Assembly (NCBI GenBank): GCA_934555895.1 | Contig: CAKTFH010000014.1 | Span: 1 to 59,328 of the forward strand | Direction: 5' to 3' | Length of the DNA stretch: 59,328 bases | Source: an uncultured Muribaculaceae bacterium | Lineage (GTDB): Bacteria > Bacteroidota > Bacteroidia > Bacteroidales > Muribaculaceae | Position numbers and translations under genes: made by a program | Shown here: positions 8,650 through 18,083 of the stretch, in pieces | Numbering within the stretch: position 1 is the stretch's first letter | Layout of the letters: every line of letters begins with the position of its first letter | The notes under the pieces: model-generated | The model's input: the letters and a program-made list of their open reading frames with translations, nothing else | What the model was told of the DNA's origin: nothing | Databases searched by the model: none

Positions 8650-9899
8650 AAGTGACATTTCTCTGCACCAACGACTGCCTCGGCGGCGCAGCCATAGTGA
8701 CCCACCGCCTGATGGACGCCCTGCGGGCCGAGGGAGTGAACGCCCGTATGGTGGTGGCCCGCAAGAGCGGCACATCGCCGTGGGTGGCGCAAGTGCCTCG
8801 GGCGCGCTTCATGGGTGCTTTCATCAGCGAGCGGCTCGAGATACTGCTGCGGTCGGGGCTGAGACGCCGCAACCTGTGGAAAGTCGACACCATGCGCTTC
8901 GGATGCGGCGTGACCCGACACCCGTGGGTGCGCGAGGCCGACACCGTGGTGCTCACGTGGGTCAACCAGGGACTCATGTCGCTCAAGGATATCGAGCGGC
9001 TGCACCGCATGGGCAAACGGATTGTGTGGGTGATGCACGACATGTGGTGCGCCACAGGCATATGCCATCATGCCGAGGAATGCCGCCGCTACGAGGCCAC
9101 ATGCTGCGGCTGCCCCCTGCTGAAAGGAGGCAGCGACTCGACCAATGCCGACCTCAGCACCTGCGTTCAGACAGCCAAACAGACTCTCTACGGGCGTGTG
9201 CCCATACGGTTCGTGGCCGTGAGCCGCTGGCTGGCCGATGTGTGCGCACGCAGTTCGACAATGGGCACATTGCCGGTAGAAGTGATTCACAACGCCATAC
9301 CGCTGCAGCGCTACTCCACAGTGCCACGCCTCAGCCGCGAACAGCTCGAACTGCCCGCCGACGGCGCCCTGATAGTAATGGCGGCCGCACGCCTCGACGA
9401 CCCCATAAAGGACCTGCCCCTGGCCATCGACACGCTTAATCGCCTGCACGAGCGGCGTCTGCCGCAGCGTCCCGTAGCGGTAATGTGCGGAGCGCTGAAA
9501 AATCCCGACGCACTAGCCTCGCTCAAGCTGCCGTATGTGCACCTCGGCACCGTGACCGACCCCGAACGCATGGCCGAAATCTACGCCCACAGCACCGCGG
9601 TGCTCTCCACCTCAATGCGCGAGACCCTTCCCGGCACACTCATCGAGGGGATGGCCGCGGGCGCTACACCCGTCACAACCGGCATCGGCGGCCAGGCCGA
9701 CATTGTAGACAGCGGCACCGACGGCTACATCCTGCCGCCCGACACTCCCGCCGAGGCAAAGGCCGCACAGCTCGCCCTTCTACTCGAGAAAGCCATCACC
9801 GCGCCCTTCCCCCGAGAGGCACAGCGCGCCGCCGTAGAACGCCGTTTTTCCTCTTCGGCTGTCACCGCCCGCTTCCTGAGCCTCCTCAAGGGCAAATAA
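8646..9899 (+). CDS. Glycosyltransferase family 4 (GT-B fold)
   Basis: The 417-residue protein has the GT4 layout: an N-terminal Rossmann half beginning KVTFLCTNDCLGGAAIVTHR, with the acceptor-side GGA motif, and a C-terminal half with LIVMAAARLDDPIKDLPLAI and the donor-binding ETLPGTLIEGMAAGATPV (about 333-350). It probably transfers a hexose or related sugar from a nucleotide donor in the cytoplasm. It overlaps the flippase gene by 4 nt, so both act in one pathway. No signal peptide. The sugar and acceptor cannot be told. Confidence 0.92.
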   Translation: MKVTFLCTNDCLGGAAIVTHRLMDALRAEGVNARMVVARKSGTSPWVAQVPRARFMGAFISERLEILLRSGLRRRNLWKVDTMRFGCGVTRHPWVREADTVVLTWVNQGLMSLKDIERLHRMGKRIVWVMHDMWCATGICHHAEECRRYEATCCGCPLLKGGSDSTNADLSTCVQTAKQTLYGRVPIRFVAVSRWLADVCARSSTMGTLPVEVIHNAIPLQRYSTVPRLSREQLELPADGALIVMAAARLDDPIKDLPLAIDTLNRLHERRLPQRPVAVMCGALKNPDALASLKLPYVHLGTVTDPERMAEIYAHSTAVLSTSMRETLPGTLIEGMAAGATPVTTGIGGQADIVDSGTDGYILPPDTPAEAKAAQLALLLEKAITAPFPREAQRAAVERRFSSSAVTARFLSLLKGK

Positions 9900-9999
9900 A
9901 CCGTCAAAATTCCCTGCGCCGCTTACGCCTGAATTACAAACCATTATATCTCCATAGGAATCACAGAAGGAAATTATCTGCAAAAAAATCGCAAAAATG

Positions 10000-10031
10000 T
10001 TTGGTGGAATCAAAAAAGCGTCGTAACTTTG
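10000..10031 (+). promoter_or_regulatory. Promoter of tRNA-Asp
   Basis: TTTG at 10000-10003 and TAACTTTG at 10024-10031, separated by 20 nt, fit the Bacteroidota -33/-7 consensus. The tRNA begins about 50 nt downstream. Confidence 0.75.
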
Positions 10032-10083
10032 CAACCGCAAACGAGAGGGAACAACCCTTGAGTGAGCCACCAACAATAATCCT

Positions 10084-10157
10084 GGTGCGGTAGTTCAGCT
10101 GGTTAGAATGCCGGCCTGTCACGCCGGAGGTCGCGAGTTCGAGTCTCGTCCGCACCG
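10084..10157 (+). tRNA. tRNA-Asp (anticodon GTC)
   Basis: The acceptor stem GGTGCGG (10084-10090) pairs with CCGCACC (10150-10156). The anticodon stem CCGGC/GCCGG encloses the loop CTGTCAC with anticodon GTC, and the T arm contains GTTCGAGTC. The discriminator base is G, and the gene does not encode the 3' CCA, which must be added after transcription. Confidence 0.97.
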
Positions 10158-10170
10158 CAGGAGAGAGAGG

Positions 10171-10216
10171 AGAATGAGTAATTTAAGTCTTCGGACTTGG
10201 TTACTCATTCTTTTTT
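10171..10216 (+). terminator. Intrinsic terminator after tRNA-Asp
   Basis: AGAATGAGTAA pairs with TTACTCATTCT around an inner AAGTC/GACTT hairpin with a TTCG loop, followed by a T run. It lies 14 nt after the tRNA. A further GC-rich inverted repeat (10232-10257) lies downstream; I see nothing else between it and the next gene. Confidence 0.9.
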
Positions 10217-10317
10217 ATCCCCTCCACACTTCGCTTCGCGCGCACGCGCGTGAAGCGCCCCCTTAAATCTGACTTTCATTTACATTACTTACATTCATTG
10301 AAGATTGAGACTTTGCT

Positions 10318-12231
10318 ATGCATGGAATTTTTAAAACGATGCGAACTTGCATCCTGATTATGGCGGCGCTCTGCGCGGTCAACGCCAGCGCCGCAGTCGA
10401 CGACGAGGGGATGCCGGTGTTCTACATCCGAGGCTCGCAGACCGGCAGCCAGTGGAACGTGAACGAGGCATACCGCTTCTCACGCCAAGGCAACTCCTAC
10501 TCCATCCACCTCGACGCACTCGACGGCGGGTTCAAGATAGCCGATGACAGCTGGACTCCGGAATATGATTTCGGGGCACCGGTACCAAAACCGGGCACTT
10601 ACACCGTGAGCCGGTCGGAGACCATCAATTCACTGCGCGCAGGCGGCAACATAATCGCCGACCACCTGACCGATGTGACCATCTCTTTTGATTTCGTCAG
10701 AGGTGCGCAGACCCTGCCGGTGAGCATCACCGTAGGCGGCCAGCCGGCAGGTACTCCGGGCATCTCCGGCACTCTGCCTGTGCTCTACATCAATGTCTAC
10801 ACCGACAACACCCACTCGGCGCTCGACAACGAGATAATCTCCAAAGACCTCGACCACAAAAATTATTTCTCGTCGGCTGAATACTGGCTCGACCTCAACG
10901 GCTGCTCATGGATGGAGGCCGAGGGAGCCGAGTCTATCGGCTCGGAGGATAAGCCGTTGCCGCTCGAAATCAAGGCGAGGGGCAACTGGACCCGCCGTGG
11001 ATTCGCCAAGAAGCCATTCAAGCTCAAACTCGGGAAAAAACAGCCGATGCTCGGCATGACCAAGAGCAAGCACTTTGCCCTGCTCGCCCACGCCGACGAC
11101 ACATGGGGCTACCTGCGCAACTTCATCGGCTTCAACCTCGGCCAACGCATCGGCCTGCCCTGGACTCCGCGCCAGCAGCCCGTGGAGGTGGTGATAAACG
11201 GCGATTACCGCGGACTCTACTTCCTCACCGAGTCGGTGCGTGTGGGCGACGACCGCATCATGATTTCCGAGCTCGACGACGACGTGTCCGATACAGCACT
11301 CGCTTCGGGAGGATACCTTGTGGAACTCGACAACTACGACGAGGAGAACCAGATACGCCTCGGCGAGAAAGTAGCCCCCGGAGCTAACCCTACCTGCATC
11401 GACCTCCTACGCATCACCTGGGACACCCCCGAAAGCTACTCCGACCTGCAGCGGCGTTTCGTCACCGACCAGTTCACGGCCATGAACGATGCTGTAGGCG
11501 CCGTGAGCGACGACCTATGGAGCTACATGGACCTCGACGATGCCGCCCGCTACTATATCGTGGAGGAGATAATCTCCCACACAGAGTCGTATCACGGCTC
11601 AACATACATGTTCCGCGACCGCGGCGAAGGGCAGAAGTGGCATTTCTCGCCCCTGTGGGACTGTGGCAACGCGTTCTCCGGACCCACCGACGACTATTTC
11701 TACCGCCACGCACCGTTCGGCACCACATGGCTACCATCCATGCGCCTAAACGACAGGTTTATGGCAAAAGTAACCGACACCTGGCTGTGGTTCATGCAGC
11801 AGAGATTTCCCGGACTCATAACCGACATCGACACCTATGTGGCAGCCATCGCCGAAGCCGCAAAAGCAGACAGCCGCCGCTGGAAAGGACAGCCCAAGCC
11901 TGACGGAGGCGTCGATGTGACCGACAACTCCGACATGGAAGCCTGCCGCGAACGCGCCGTGGCACACCTGCAGGCTAAAATCGCATGGCTCGGCCACCAG
12001 TGGGGCGACTACACCACCGGCCACCATACCGAGCCCGCCCGCGACGACACCCCCGCCGCTCCGCTCCCCACCTACATGGCCAGCATCAACGATGTGGAGG
12101 CCGATGACACCGACAGCAGCCTCACCGCCACATACTACGACCTGACGGGACGACCTGCGGCCAACCTCATCCCCGGACACATCTACATCCGCCGTCAGGA
12201 GAGTCGCGCCACTCTTCACATCGCCCGCTGA
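10318..12231 (+). CDS. Secreted CotH kinase family protein
   Basis: A signal peptide (ILIMAALCAVNASA) leads into a domain at about 30-145 that resembles SusE/SusF-type carbohydrate-binding modules (VFYIRGSQTG...FKIADDSW...GTYTV). A CotH domain follows at about 155-510: IKARGNWTRRGFAKKPFKLKL, the GYLRNFIGFNL block, and FSPLWDCGNAF. CotH of spore formers is an atypical protein kinase; the role of secreted bacterial forms in Bacteroidota is unsettled. The last 35 residues (YYDLTGRPAANLIPGHIYIRR...) look like a short type IX-style sorting domain. An in-frame ATG at 10339 also gives a good signal peptide. The gene lies 53 nt before a GH172 gene and probably shares its transcript. Confidence 0.85.
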   Translation: MHGIFKTMRTCILIMAALCAVNASAAVDDEGMPVFYIRGSQTGSQWNVNEAYRFSRQGNSYSIHLDALDGGFKIADDSWTPEYDFGAPVPKPGTYTVSRSETINSLRAGGNIIADHLTDVTISFDFVRGAQTLPVSITVGGQPAGTPGISGTLPVLYINVYTDNTHSALDNEIISKDLDHKNYFSSAEYWLDLNGCSWMEAEGAESIGSEDKPLPLEIKARGNWTRRGFAKKPFKLKLGKKQPMLGMTKSKHFALLAHADDTWGYLRNFIGFNLGQRIGLPWTPRQQPVEVVINGDYRGLYFLTESVRVGDDRIMISELDDDVSDTALASGGYLVELDNYDEENQIRLGEKVAPGANPTCIDLLRITWDTPESYSDLQRRFVTDQFTAMNDAVGAVSDDLWSYMDLDDAARYYIVEEIISHTESYHGSTYMFRDRGEGQKWHFSPLWDCGNAFSGPTDDYFYRHAPFGTTWLPSMRLNDRFMAKVTDTWLWFMQQRFPGLITDIDTYVAAIAEAAKADSRRWKGQPKPDGGVDVTDNSDMEACRERAVAHLQAKIAWLGHQWGDYTTGHHTEPARDDTPAAPLPTYMASINDVEADDTDSSLTATYYDLTGRPAANLIPGHIYIRRQESRATLHIAR

Positions 12232-12284
12232 CACCCGGAAACCGAACAAAGCAATAAATTCAGCACTAACCATAAACTAAAACC

Positions 12285-13466
12285 ATGAAATTCAAACTGT
12301 TAATTTCACTGACCCTATCGTTGGCCGCAGTAGCTTTAAATGCTCAAAAACATTATTCGTTCAATGGGCTCGACATGAACATGGGAACCCTCTCGAAGCT
12401 GTCCGACGCCAGGACACGTTCCATCAGCCCCGAGAATTTCACCGGCGAAAAAGGCAAAGGAGCAATGGCCGACCCCGTCACCGGCAAAGACCAGCGCAAC
12501 GTGGCCAACGCTCACCATGCTGCCAGAGACCTCGGCAAAGGATGGAAGGTAAACCCGTTCATAATCGTGAATCCGGGAGAGACAATCACCATCGCTGAAA
12601 TCGAAGGGCCCGGCGCCATCCAGCAAATATGGATGACACCCACCGGCAACTGGCGCTTCTCTATTCTGAGGATGTACTGGGATGACGAGCAGGAGCCGTC
12701 GGTGGAATGCCCGGTAGGCGATTTCTTCTGCAGCGCGTACAACGAATATGCACAACTCTCGTCGCTGGCCGTGTGTGTGAATCCCGGAAGCGCTTTCAAT
12801 TGCTACTGGAAGATGCCGTTCCGCAAAAAAGCCCGCATCACCATCGAGAACATCAACACCGCCGAGGAGATGCGCCTCTACTATCAAATCAACTACACCC
12901 TTACCGATGTGCCTGACGACGAAGCCTACTTTCACGCGCAGTTCCGCCGCTCCAACCCCACAGAAGGCTCACTCCACACACTCCTCGACGGCGTTAAGGG
13001 CAAAGGCCAGTATGTGGGCACCTATCTGGCATGGCGCGTGAACGACAACTGCTGGTGGGGAGAAGGCGAAATCAAGTTCTATCTCGACGGCGACAAGGAC
13101 TATCCCACCATCTGCGGCACCGGCACCGAGGACTACTTCTGCGGCTCATACAACTTCGAGAACCCCAAGACACATCAGTACCAGGAGTTCACCACCCCCT
13201 ATGCCGGCATGCACCAGGTAATCCGCCCTGACGGACTCTACCGTGCGGTGACAGCCTTCGGCCTCTACCGCTGGCATATTGTCGACCCGATACGTTTCGA
13301 CAAAGACCTCAAGGTTACCATTCAGGACCTGGGATGGCGCCATGACGGCCGCTACAACAACCAAAAATCCGACATCTCGTCAACATCTTTCTGGTATCAG
13401 GCCGAGCCGCATGCCAAATTCCCCGCACTCCCGAGCAAAGACAACCTGGAGATACCCCGATGGTAA
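12285..13466 (+). CDS. DUF2961 / GH172 family protein
   Basis: The 393-residue protein has a signal peptide (LLISLTLSLAAVALNAQ) and the DUF2961 blocks: MWMTPTGNWRFSILRMYWDDEQEPSVECPVGDFF-type sequence at about 114-148, a Trp/Gly-rich GEGEIKFYLDGD and the late GTGTEDYFCGSYNF. DUF2961 members include GH172 enzymes that act on difructose dianhydride I or alpha-D-arabinofuranosides. The motifs ECPVGDFF and GTGTEDYF hold the acidic residues expected at the active site. It follows the CotH gene by 53 nt. Family is secure; substrate is not known. Confidence 0.9.
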   Translation: MKFKLLISLTLSLAAVALNAQKHYSFNGLDMNMGTLSKLSDARTRSISPENFTGEKGKGAMADPVTGKDQRNVANAHHAARDLGKGWKVNPFIIVNPGETITIAEIEGPGAIQQIWMTPTGNWRFSILRMYWDDEQEPSVECPVGDFFCSAYNEYAQLSSLAVCVNPGSAFNCYWKMPFRKKARITIENINTAEEMRLYYQINYTLTDVPDDEAYFHAQFRRSNPTEGSLHTLLDGVKGKGQYVGTYLAWRVNDNCWWGEGEIKFYLDGDKDYPTICGTGTEDYFCGSYNFENPKTHQYQEFTTPYAGMHQVIRPDGLYRAVTAFGLYRWHIVDPIRFDKDLKVTIQDLGWRHDGRYNNQKSDISSTSFWYQAEPHAKFPALPSKDNLEIPRW

Positions 13467-13558
13467 CACCCTGTGGCACACTGAGCCGTGAAAATTTTCG
13501 CAAAATTAATTATTTGTAAATTTTCGAGGATTTCGGTAAATATATTGAAAAAAGGTTG

Positions 13559-13566
13559 TATCTTCG
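13559..13566 (+). promoter_or_regulatory. Candidate -7 element (TATCTTCG)
   Basis: A near-consensus TAnnTTTG element (one mismatch) lies in the AT-rich 248-bp gap before the gene at 13715, giving a leader of about 145 nt. No clear -33 box is seen. Confidence 0.4.
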
Positions 13567-13714
13567 CAATGTGTAGAGATATGCCGCAATCCAACCCCTA
13601 AGAGCATATAATGTCGCGATTTACGTTGCTTAACAACAGAGACACAAAGTGCTTGCAGGAATTGCGCGCCGCACCACGTTTACCGAAATTTGTTAACATC
13701 AATACCAACTATTT

Positions 13715-15727
13715 ATGAAAAAACTGTTTCTCACCATTCTTTCTGCCCTGGCACTCGTTCCCGCCTCGGCACAGACAGCGCTCTATTCCGAGAGCTTTGC
13801 AACCAGTCAGGGAGACTTCACGATTGAGAATGTGGAGCTCGGCACCCTCAGCTATGTATGGAAATGGAATTCATACAATTCAGACTCGTACATGAAGGCC
13901 TCGGCATACAACAAAACCTGCATAGCCGCTGATTCATATCTTGTATCGCCCTTATTCGACGCCACCAAAGCATCGGAAATGGTGCTCACTTTCGACCACG
14001 CCGTGAACAAATTCGGCTCTGACCTCGCCAAAGAGCAGGCCACTCTCGTTGCCCGCGAAGAGGGCGGCGAGTGGCAGTCGGTTGCCATACCGACTTACGG
14101 AACCAACAAAGACTGGAATTTCGTGGCTTCAGGCGACATCGACCTCAGCGCCTATGCAGGTAAGAAATTCCAGGTTGCCTTCCACTACACCTCTACCACT
14201 GAGAGCGCCGGCACATGGGAAGTAAAGAACTTCGCCATCAACGGCAATGGCACTCTCACACTTGATGTTCCCGTGGTAGAAACCGTGAAAGTGGCCAATA
14301 TCGAAGCCTTCAAGGCTGGGAAAGACGAAACCGCTACATACGAGTTCACCAACCCCGTAAATGTAATCTACCAGAACGGCAAGTATCTCTACGTGCAGGA
14401 TGCTACCGGCGACCTGCTCATCTACGGCACCGCCGGCCAGACCTATGCTGAAGGTGATGTAATTCCTGCAGGCATCACCGGCAACTATGCCATATTCCAT
14501 GAAGGCGTACAGCTCGCAAATCCCGCCGGACTTGCTGCCGCAACCGGCAAAGCCACAGTAGCTCCCGCCGAAATCGCCCTTGAGGAGGTTGCCACCGACC
14601 TTATCAACAACTATGTGAAATTCGAAGGCGTGACCATAGCCCAGGGTACCAACGGCCTCGAAATCTCACAAGACGGCACCACTCTCGCCATTTACGACAG
14701 CTTCAAGATCAATCCAGCTACAGGCGAGAACCTCACCGTCACAGGGTTTGTGTCGTATTACAACGCTCTTCAGATTGTACCCCTCACAGTTACCGACGCC
14801 AGTGGCGAAATTGTTGAGAAAGTCGCAGCTCCCGCATTCAGCGTAGCAGCCGGAGCAGTGGTGGCCGGAACCGAAGTTGAGCTTACCTGCGCTACAGAAG
14901 GCGCTTCCATCTACTACACCATCGACGATTCAGAGCCCACCGAGGCATCTACACTCTATGCAGAGCCCATCGTTGTAAACGAGGCCATGACAATCAAGGC
15001 CATCGCAGTGAAAGAGGGTATGGAGAACAGCCCCGTCGCCACAGCAGCCTACACCATCCGTGAGGCAGGCGCTTACAAAGGCGAATTCGACACCTTCAAC
15101 AATGGCAAAACCAACACCCAGTACATCACCTGCACAAACACAACAGGCTGGACGGCAGAAAACTGCGCTATTGTCGGCGGAAGCGACACAGAGGGCGAAG
15201 CTAACAATCCCAACTTCGCCTTCATCGGTCCCAAAGGCACACTGGCTCCCACAATGAACGGCAAGACCAGTACCGTTGGCAAGATCTACTCTCCCGTAAT
15301 CACCGACAACGGCATCGGCACCCTCACCTTCAGCTATGGTCTGCCATTCTCCGACAAAACGATTGACTTCACAGTGAACATCTATGGCGCCGACGGCACC
15401 ACACTGGTGAAGACCGACAACGTGAAAGTGGACCGCGCTACCAAGCAGAGCGCTTACAACTACTCACTCGTCGTAAACCATGATACCGCCTTCAAGATTG
15501 AGATTGTAAACAACTGCCCGAGCAATAGCACCAAGAATGCCGACCGCACCGCCATCTGGAACCTCACCTGGACAGACTTCACCAGCGGCATCCAGAACGT
15601 TGACACCGAGGCTGAAAACGCACCCGTTGAATATTTCAACCTCCAGGGTGTCCGCGTGGCAGCTCCTCAGGGCGGCATCTTCCTCCGCCGCCAGGGCTCG
15701 AAGGTTGAAAAAGTGGTTATCCGCTAA
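13715..15727 (+). CDS. Large secreted multidomain protein with chitobiase-like domain and C-terminal sorting domain
   Basis: A signal peptide (FLTILSALALVPASAQ) is followed by a jelly-roll domain of the choice-of-anchor J type (about 22-180), a domain with OB-like pattern (about 190-360: PVNVIYQNGKYLYVQDATGD), a chitobiase/hexosaminidase C-terminal-like domain (about 375-450: ASIYYTIDDSEPTEAS...MTIKAIAVKEG), another jelly-roll region (455-620), and a final 45-residue segment, VEYFNLQGVRVAAPQGGIF then LRRQ..KVEKVVIR, that matches the sorting tail of many Muribaculaceae/Prevotella proteins. No catalytic residues are evident. A carbohydrate-binding or adhesive surface role is likely. It appears to be a single-gene unit with its own upstream region and a downstream hairpin cluster. 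Confidence 0.82.
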   Translation: MKKLFLTILSALALVPASAQTALYSESFATSQGDFTIENVELGTLSYVWKWNSYNSDSYMKASAYNKTCIAADSYLVSPLFDATKASEMVLTFDHAVNKFGSDLAKEQATLVAREEGGEWQSVAIPTYGTNKDWNFVASGDIDLSAYAGKKFQVAFHYTSTTESAGTWEVKNFAINGNGTLTLDVPVVETVKVANIEAFKAGKDETATYEFTNPVNVIYQNGKYLYVQDATGDLLIYGTAGQTYAEGDVIPAGITGNYAIFHEGVQLANPAGLAAATGKATVAPAEIALEEVATDLINNYVKFEGVTIAQGTNGLEISQDGTTLAIYDSFKINPATGENLTVTGFVSYYNALQIVPLTVTDASGEIVEKVAAPAFSVAAGAVVAGTEVELTCATEGASIYYTIDDSEPTEASTLYAEPIVVNEAMTIKAIAVKEGMENSPVATAAYTIREAGAYKGEFDTFNNGKTNTQYITCTNTTGWTAENCAIVGGSDTEGEANNPNFAFIGPKGTLAPTMNGKTSTVGKIYSPVITDNGIGTLTFSYGLPFSDKTIDFTVNIYGADGTTLVKTDNVKVDRATKQSAYNYSLVVNHDTAFKIEIVNNCPSNSTKNADRTAIWNLTWTDFTSGIQNVDTEAENAPVEYFNLQGVRVAAPQGGIFLRRQGSKVEKVVIR

Positions 15728-15736
15728 AATATGTTA

Positions 15737-15779
15737 AACACCAGCATCGTCGCCGAACATTTCGGCCGGTGCCGGTGTT
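15737..15779 (+). terminator. Nested hairpin after secreted protein gene
   Basis: AACACC/GGTGTT enclose GCCGAA/TTCGGC with a 3-nt loop. There is no T run, so function as a terminator is uncertain. Confidence 0.4.
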
Positions 15780-15885
15780 CTGAAAGAGGTTGAGTGCGAT
15801 ACAGTCACTCCTCCACACGACATAAAATCAGACACTACAAGTAAGAGACTCGTTAAATAATAAACACGTTTACTTACTTTGCTCG

Positions 15886-15920
15886 CACCCCCGGAAGCTC
15901 ACGACTCCGGGGGTGTTGTC
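15886..15920 (+). terminator. GC-rich intrinsic terminator
   Basis: CACCCCCGGA pairs perfectly with TCCGGGGGTG (15886-15895, 15906-15915), followed by TTGTCTT. It separates the gene ending at 15727 from coaX. Confidence 0.7.
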
Positions 15921-16001
15921 TTATACGGACCAACCGAAAGAAAATTTAACGTAAAATTGCTCAAAAAAGAAAGGCAATCGGCTGTATATGGAAAATTTTC
16001 G

Positions 16002-16009
16002 TAATTTTG
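16002..16009 (+). promoter_or_regulatory. -7 element immediately before coaX (TAATTTTG)
   Basis: An exact TAnnTTTG box ends 7 nt before the coaX ATG. Transcription in this group starts about 4-7 nt after the box, so the mRNA would start at or next to the start codon. No strong -33 box is visible. Confidence 0.6.
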
Positions 16010-16016
16010 CACCCAA

Positions 16017-16733
16017 ATGGCCCTGAATTTAACCATAGACCAAGGCAACAGTTCGGCCAAGATAGCCGTCTGGGATGGAGAGACACCTATCGACCAAGAG
16101 GTTGCGCCCAAGTTGTCGAAAGAGTTGCTCGCGAAAGTGGTGGAAAAATTCCACCCCGTCCGCGCCATTTGCTGCTCTGTGACGGGCAACGGTCGCCGCA
16201 TAGCCCAATGGCTTGAAACGCAGGGGGTGAAAGCCGGCGAGGTGCATTATCAGATGCCGCTGCCGCTTGTGCTCGACTATGCCACCCCCTCGACCCTCGG
16301 GGAAGACCGCATTGCCGCAGCTGTGGGCGCCTGGAGCCTGCATCCGGGTGAAAACTCGCTTGTAGTCGACATGGGCACCGCCGTCACCTACGACCTTGTG
16401 AGCGCCGACGGCCATTTTCGCGGTGGCAACATAGCCCCCGGCATCGGCATGCGGCTACGCTCCCTCCACAGTTTCACCGCCCGCCTGCCGCAAGTGGTGG
16501 GCTACGGCGATACCCCATTGCTCGGCATCGACACCGCAACCGCCATGCGCGCCGGGGCCGTGCGCGGCGTAGTGGCCGAGATAGCTTACTACCGCAGCTG
16601 TCTGCCGGAAGGCACCAATATAGTGCTCACCGGCGGATGGGCCGACAGGGTGAGCGAATTTCTCGACTTTCCCGTGACCATCGACAAGTGTCTGGTCACA
16701 AAAGGACTTCTTAGCATACTCTTGTATCAATGA
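16017..16733 (+). CDS. coaX: Type III pantothenate kinase
   Basis: CoaX phosphorylates pantothenate in the first step of coenzyme A synthesis. The 238-residue protein has the ASKHA nucleotide-binding start NLTIDQGNSSAKIAVWDG, then STLGEDRIAAAVGAW and VVDMGTAVTYDLV, the blocks that define type III kinases, and ends with the usual GGWADR segment. Length is slightly short of the typical 240-260 but complete. It begins an operon with an outer-membrane protein, lptC and a CNNM protein; its stop overlaps the next start by 4 nt. The start codon is almost at the predicted transcription start. Confidence 0.95.
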   Translation: MALNLTIDQGNSSAKIAVWDGETPIDQEVAPKLSKELLAKVVEKFHPVRAICCSVTGNGRRIAQWLETQGVKAGEVHYQMPLPLVLDYATPSTLGEDRIAAAVGAWSLHPGENSLVVDMGTAVTYDLVSADGHFRGGNIAPGIGMRLRSLHSFTARLPQVVGYGDTPLLGIDTATAMRAGAVRGVVAEIAYYRSCLPEGTNIVLTGGWADRVSEFLDFPVTIDKCLVTKGLLSILLYQ

Positions 16734-18010
16734 AAATAAACAGACTCATATTCGCGGCAGCCGTGGCCATGGCCTCGCTGACACCACTGACGATGCAGGC
16801 CGAGAGCAACACCGTATCGCCTTACTCGCGCTTCGGCTACGGCATGCTGTCGGACCGCAGCAACGCCATGCAGAAGGGCATGGGCTCGGTGGGTTACGCC
16901 ATGCGCTCGGGCAGAGAAATCAACTTCATGAACCCCGCCAGCTACGCGGCCATGGACTCGCTCACATTCCTCTTCGATATGGCGGCCGACATAAAGCACC
17001 TGCGCACAAGCGACGCCAACGAGAAGGGCACGAACTTCACCGGCGGCCTCGACTATATAACCCTCCAGGCCCCTTTGGCCAAGTGGATTTCGGCATCGCT
17101 GGGTCTGGCACCGATAAGCTCGGTGGGATATTCGTTCGGCGATGAAATCGCACGCGGCGAAACCTCTCACAGCGGTTCAGGCGACCTCAACGAGATATTT
17201 CTCGGTGTGGGCGTAAAACCGTTCAAAGGATTCACAGCCGGTGTGAACGTGGGCTACATGTTCGGTACGCTGGTCAACTCCGACTATGTGTACCAGACAG
17301 CCACCGACGAGACCACAGGCGAGGTGACCACTTCCACATCGCTATTCGAGCGCGAAATCGAGGTGCGCGACTATTCGCTGCGCATAGGTCTGCAGTATGG
17401 GCTCCCCTTCCTCAAAGAGCATGAGCTCACCGTGGGCCTGGTGTATGAGCCGCAGAAGAGCTTCCGCGGCCACGCACGCGGCATACGCTACGATGTCGCC
17501 GCCGAAACCGACCCGCAATATCTCGCCGACATACCTCTGAAAGGCAACGCCACCATGCCCGAACTCTGGGGCGCAGGTATCAACTACCAGTGGCAGCAGC
17601 GGCTGATGGCCGAGGTAGATTTCACATATCAGCCCTGGAAAGGTGTGAAATACGCCAACATACCCGAGTTCGGCGACGCCACATCGCAATTTGCCGACCG
17701 TTGGCGCATAGGCGCCGGCGTGCAGTTCATCAACAACCTGCGCGGCAGCTGGATACAGCGTGTGAGCTATCGTCTGGGCGGCTACTACAACCGCGACTAC
17801 ATCACCGTGCGCGGCAACAACATCCGCGAATATGGCCTCACACTCGGTTTCGGCCTACCGGCTCCGAGCAGCAAGACAATGGTAAACCTCAGCCTGGAAT
17901 ACCGAAACCGCCGCGCCACTCCCACCCCCCTTGTAAAGGAGGACTATTTCGTGGTGACCCTCGGCGTGAACTTCAACGAACTGTGGTTCTGGCGCAACAA
18001 GCTGCGCTGA
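16730..18010 (+). CDS. FadL-like outer-membrane beta-barrel protein
   Basis: This 426-residue protein has a signal peptide (IFAAAVAMASLTPLTMQA) and then SPYSRFGYGMLSDRSNAMQKG, the start that marks a FadL/OmpP1-like barrel group conserved in Bacteroidota. Alternating hydrophobic strands continue to the C-terminus (FVVTLGVNFNELWFW). FadL-type barrels let hydrophobic compounds cross the outer membrane; no substrate can be named. It is translationally coupled to coaX (ATGA overlap) and precedes lptC, which fits a role in envelope upkeep. Confidence 0.8.
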   Translation: MKINRLIFAAAVAMASLTPLTMQAESNTVSPYSRFGYGMLSDRSNAMQKGMGSVGYAMRSGREINFMNPASYAAMDSLTFLFDMAADIKHLRTSDANEKGTNFTGGLDYITLQAPLAKWISASLGLAPISSVGYSFGDEIARGETSHSGSGDLNEIFLGVGVKPFKGFTAGVNVGYMFGTLVNSDYVYQTATDETTGEVTTSTSLFEREIEVRDYSLRIGLQYGLPFLKEHELTVGLVYEPQKSFRGHARGIRYDVAAETDPQYLADIPLKGNATMPELWGAGINYQWQQRLMAEVDFTYQPWKGVKYANIPEFGDATSQFADRWRIGAGVQFINNLRGSWIQRVSYRLGGYYNRDYITVRGNNIREYGLTLGFGLPAPSSKTMVNLSLEYRNRRATPTPLVKEDYFVVTLGVNFNELWFWRNKLR

Positions 18011-18083
18011 CCCCGGCGGAAAGAACCACAGCATAACCCCCTGCCACTACACCTTGTCGGACCCACACTCAATATTCAACGGA

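Noticed and set aside
10232..10257. GC-rich palindrome as a CRISPR-like or attachment repeat
   Set aside because: It occurs once here and lies just after a tRNA terminator; no second copy or integrase gene was found in the window.
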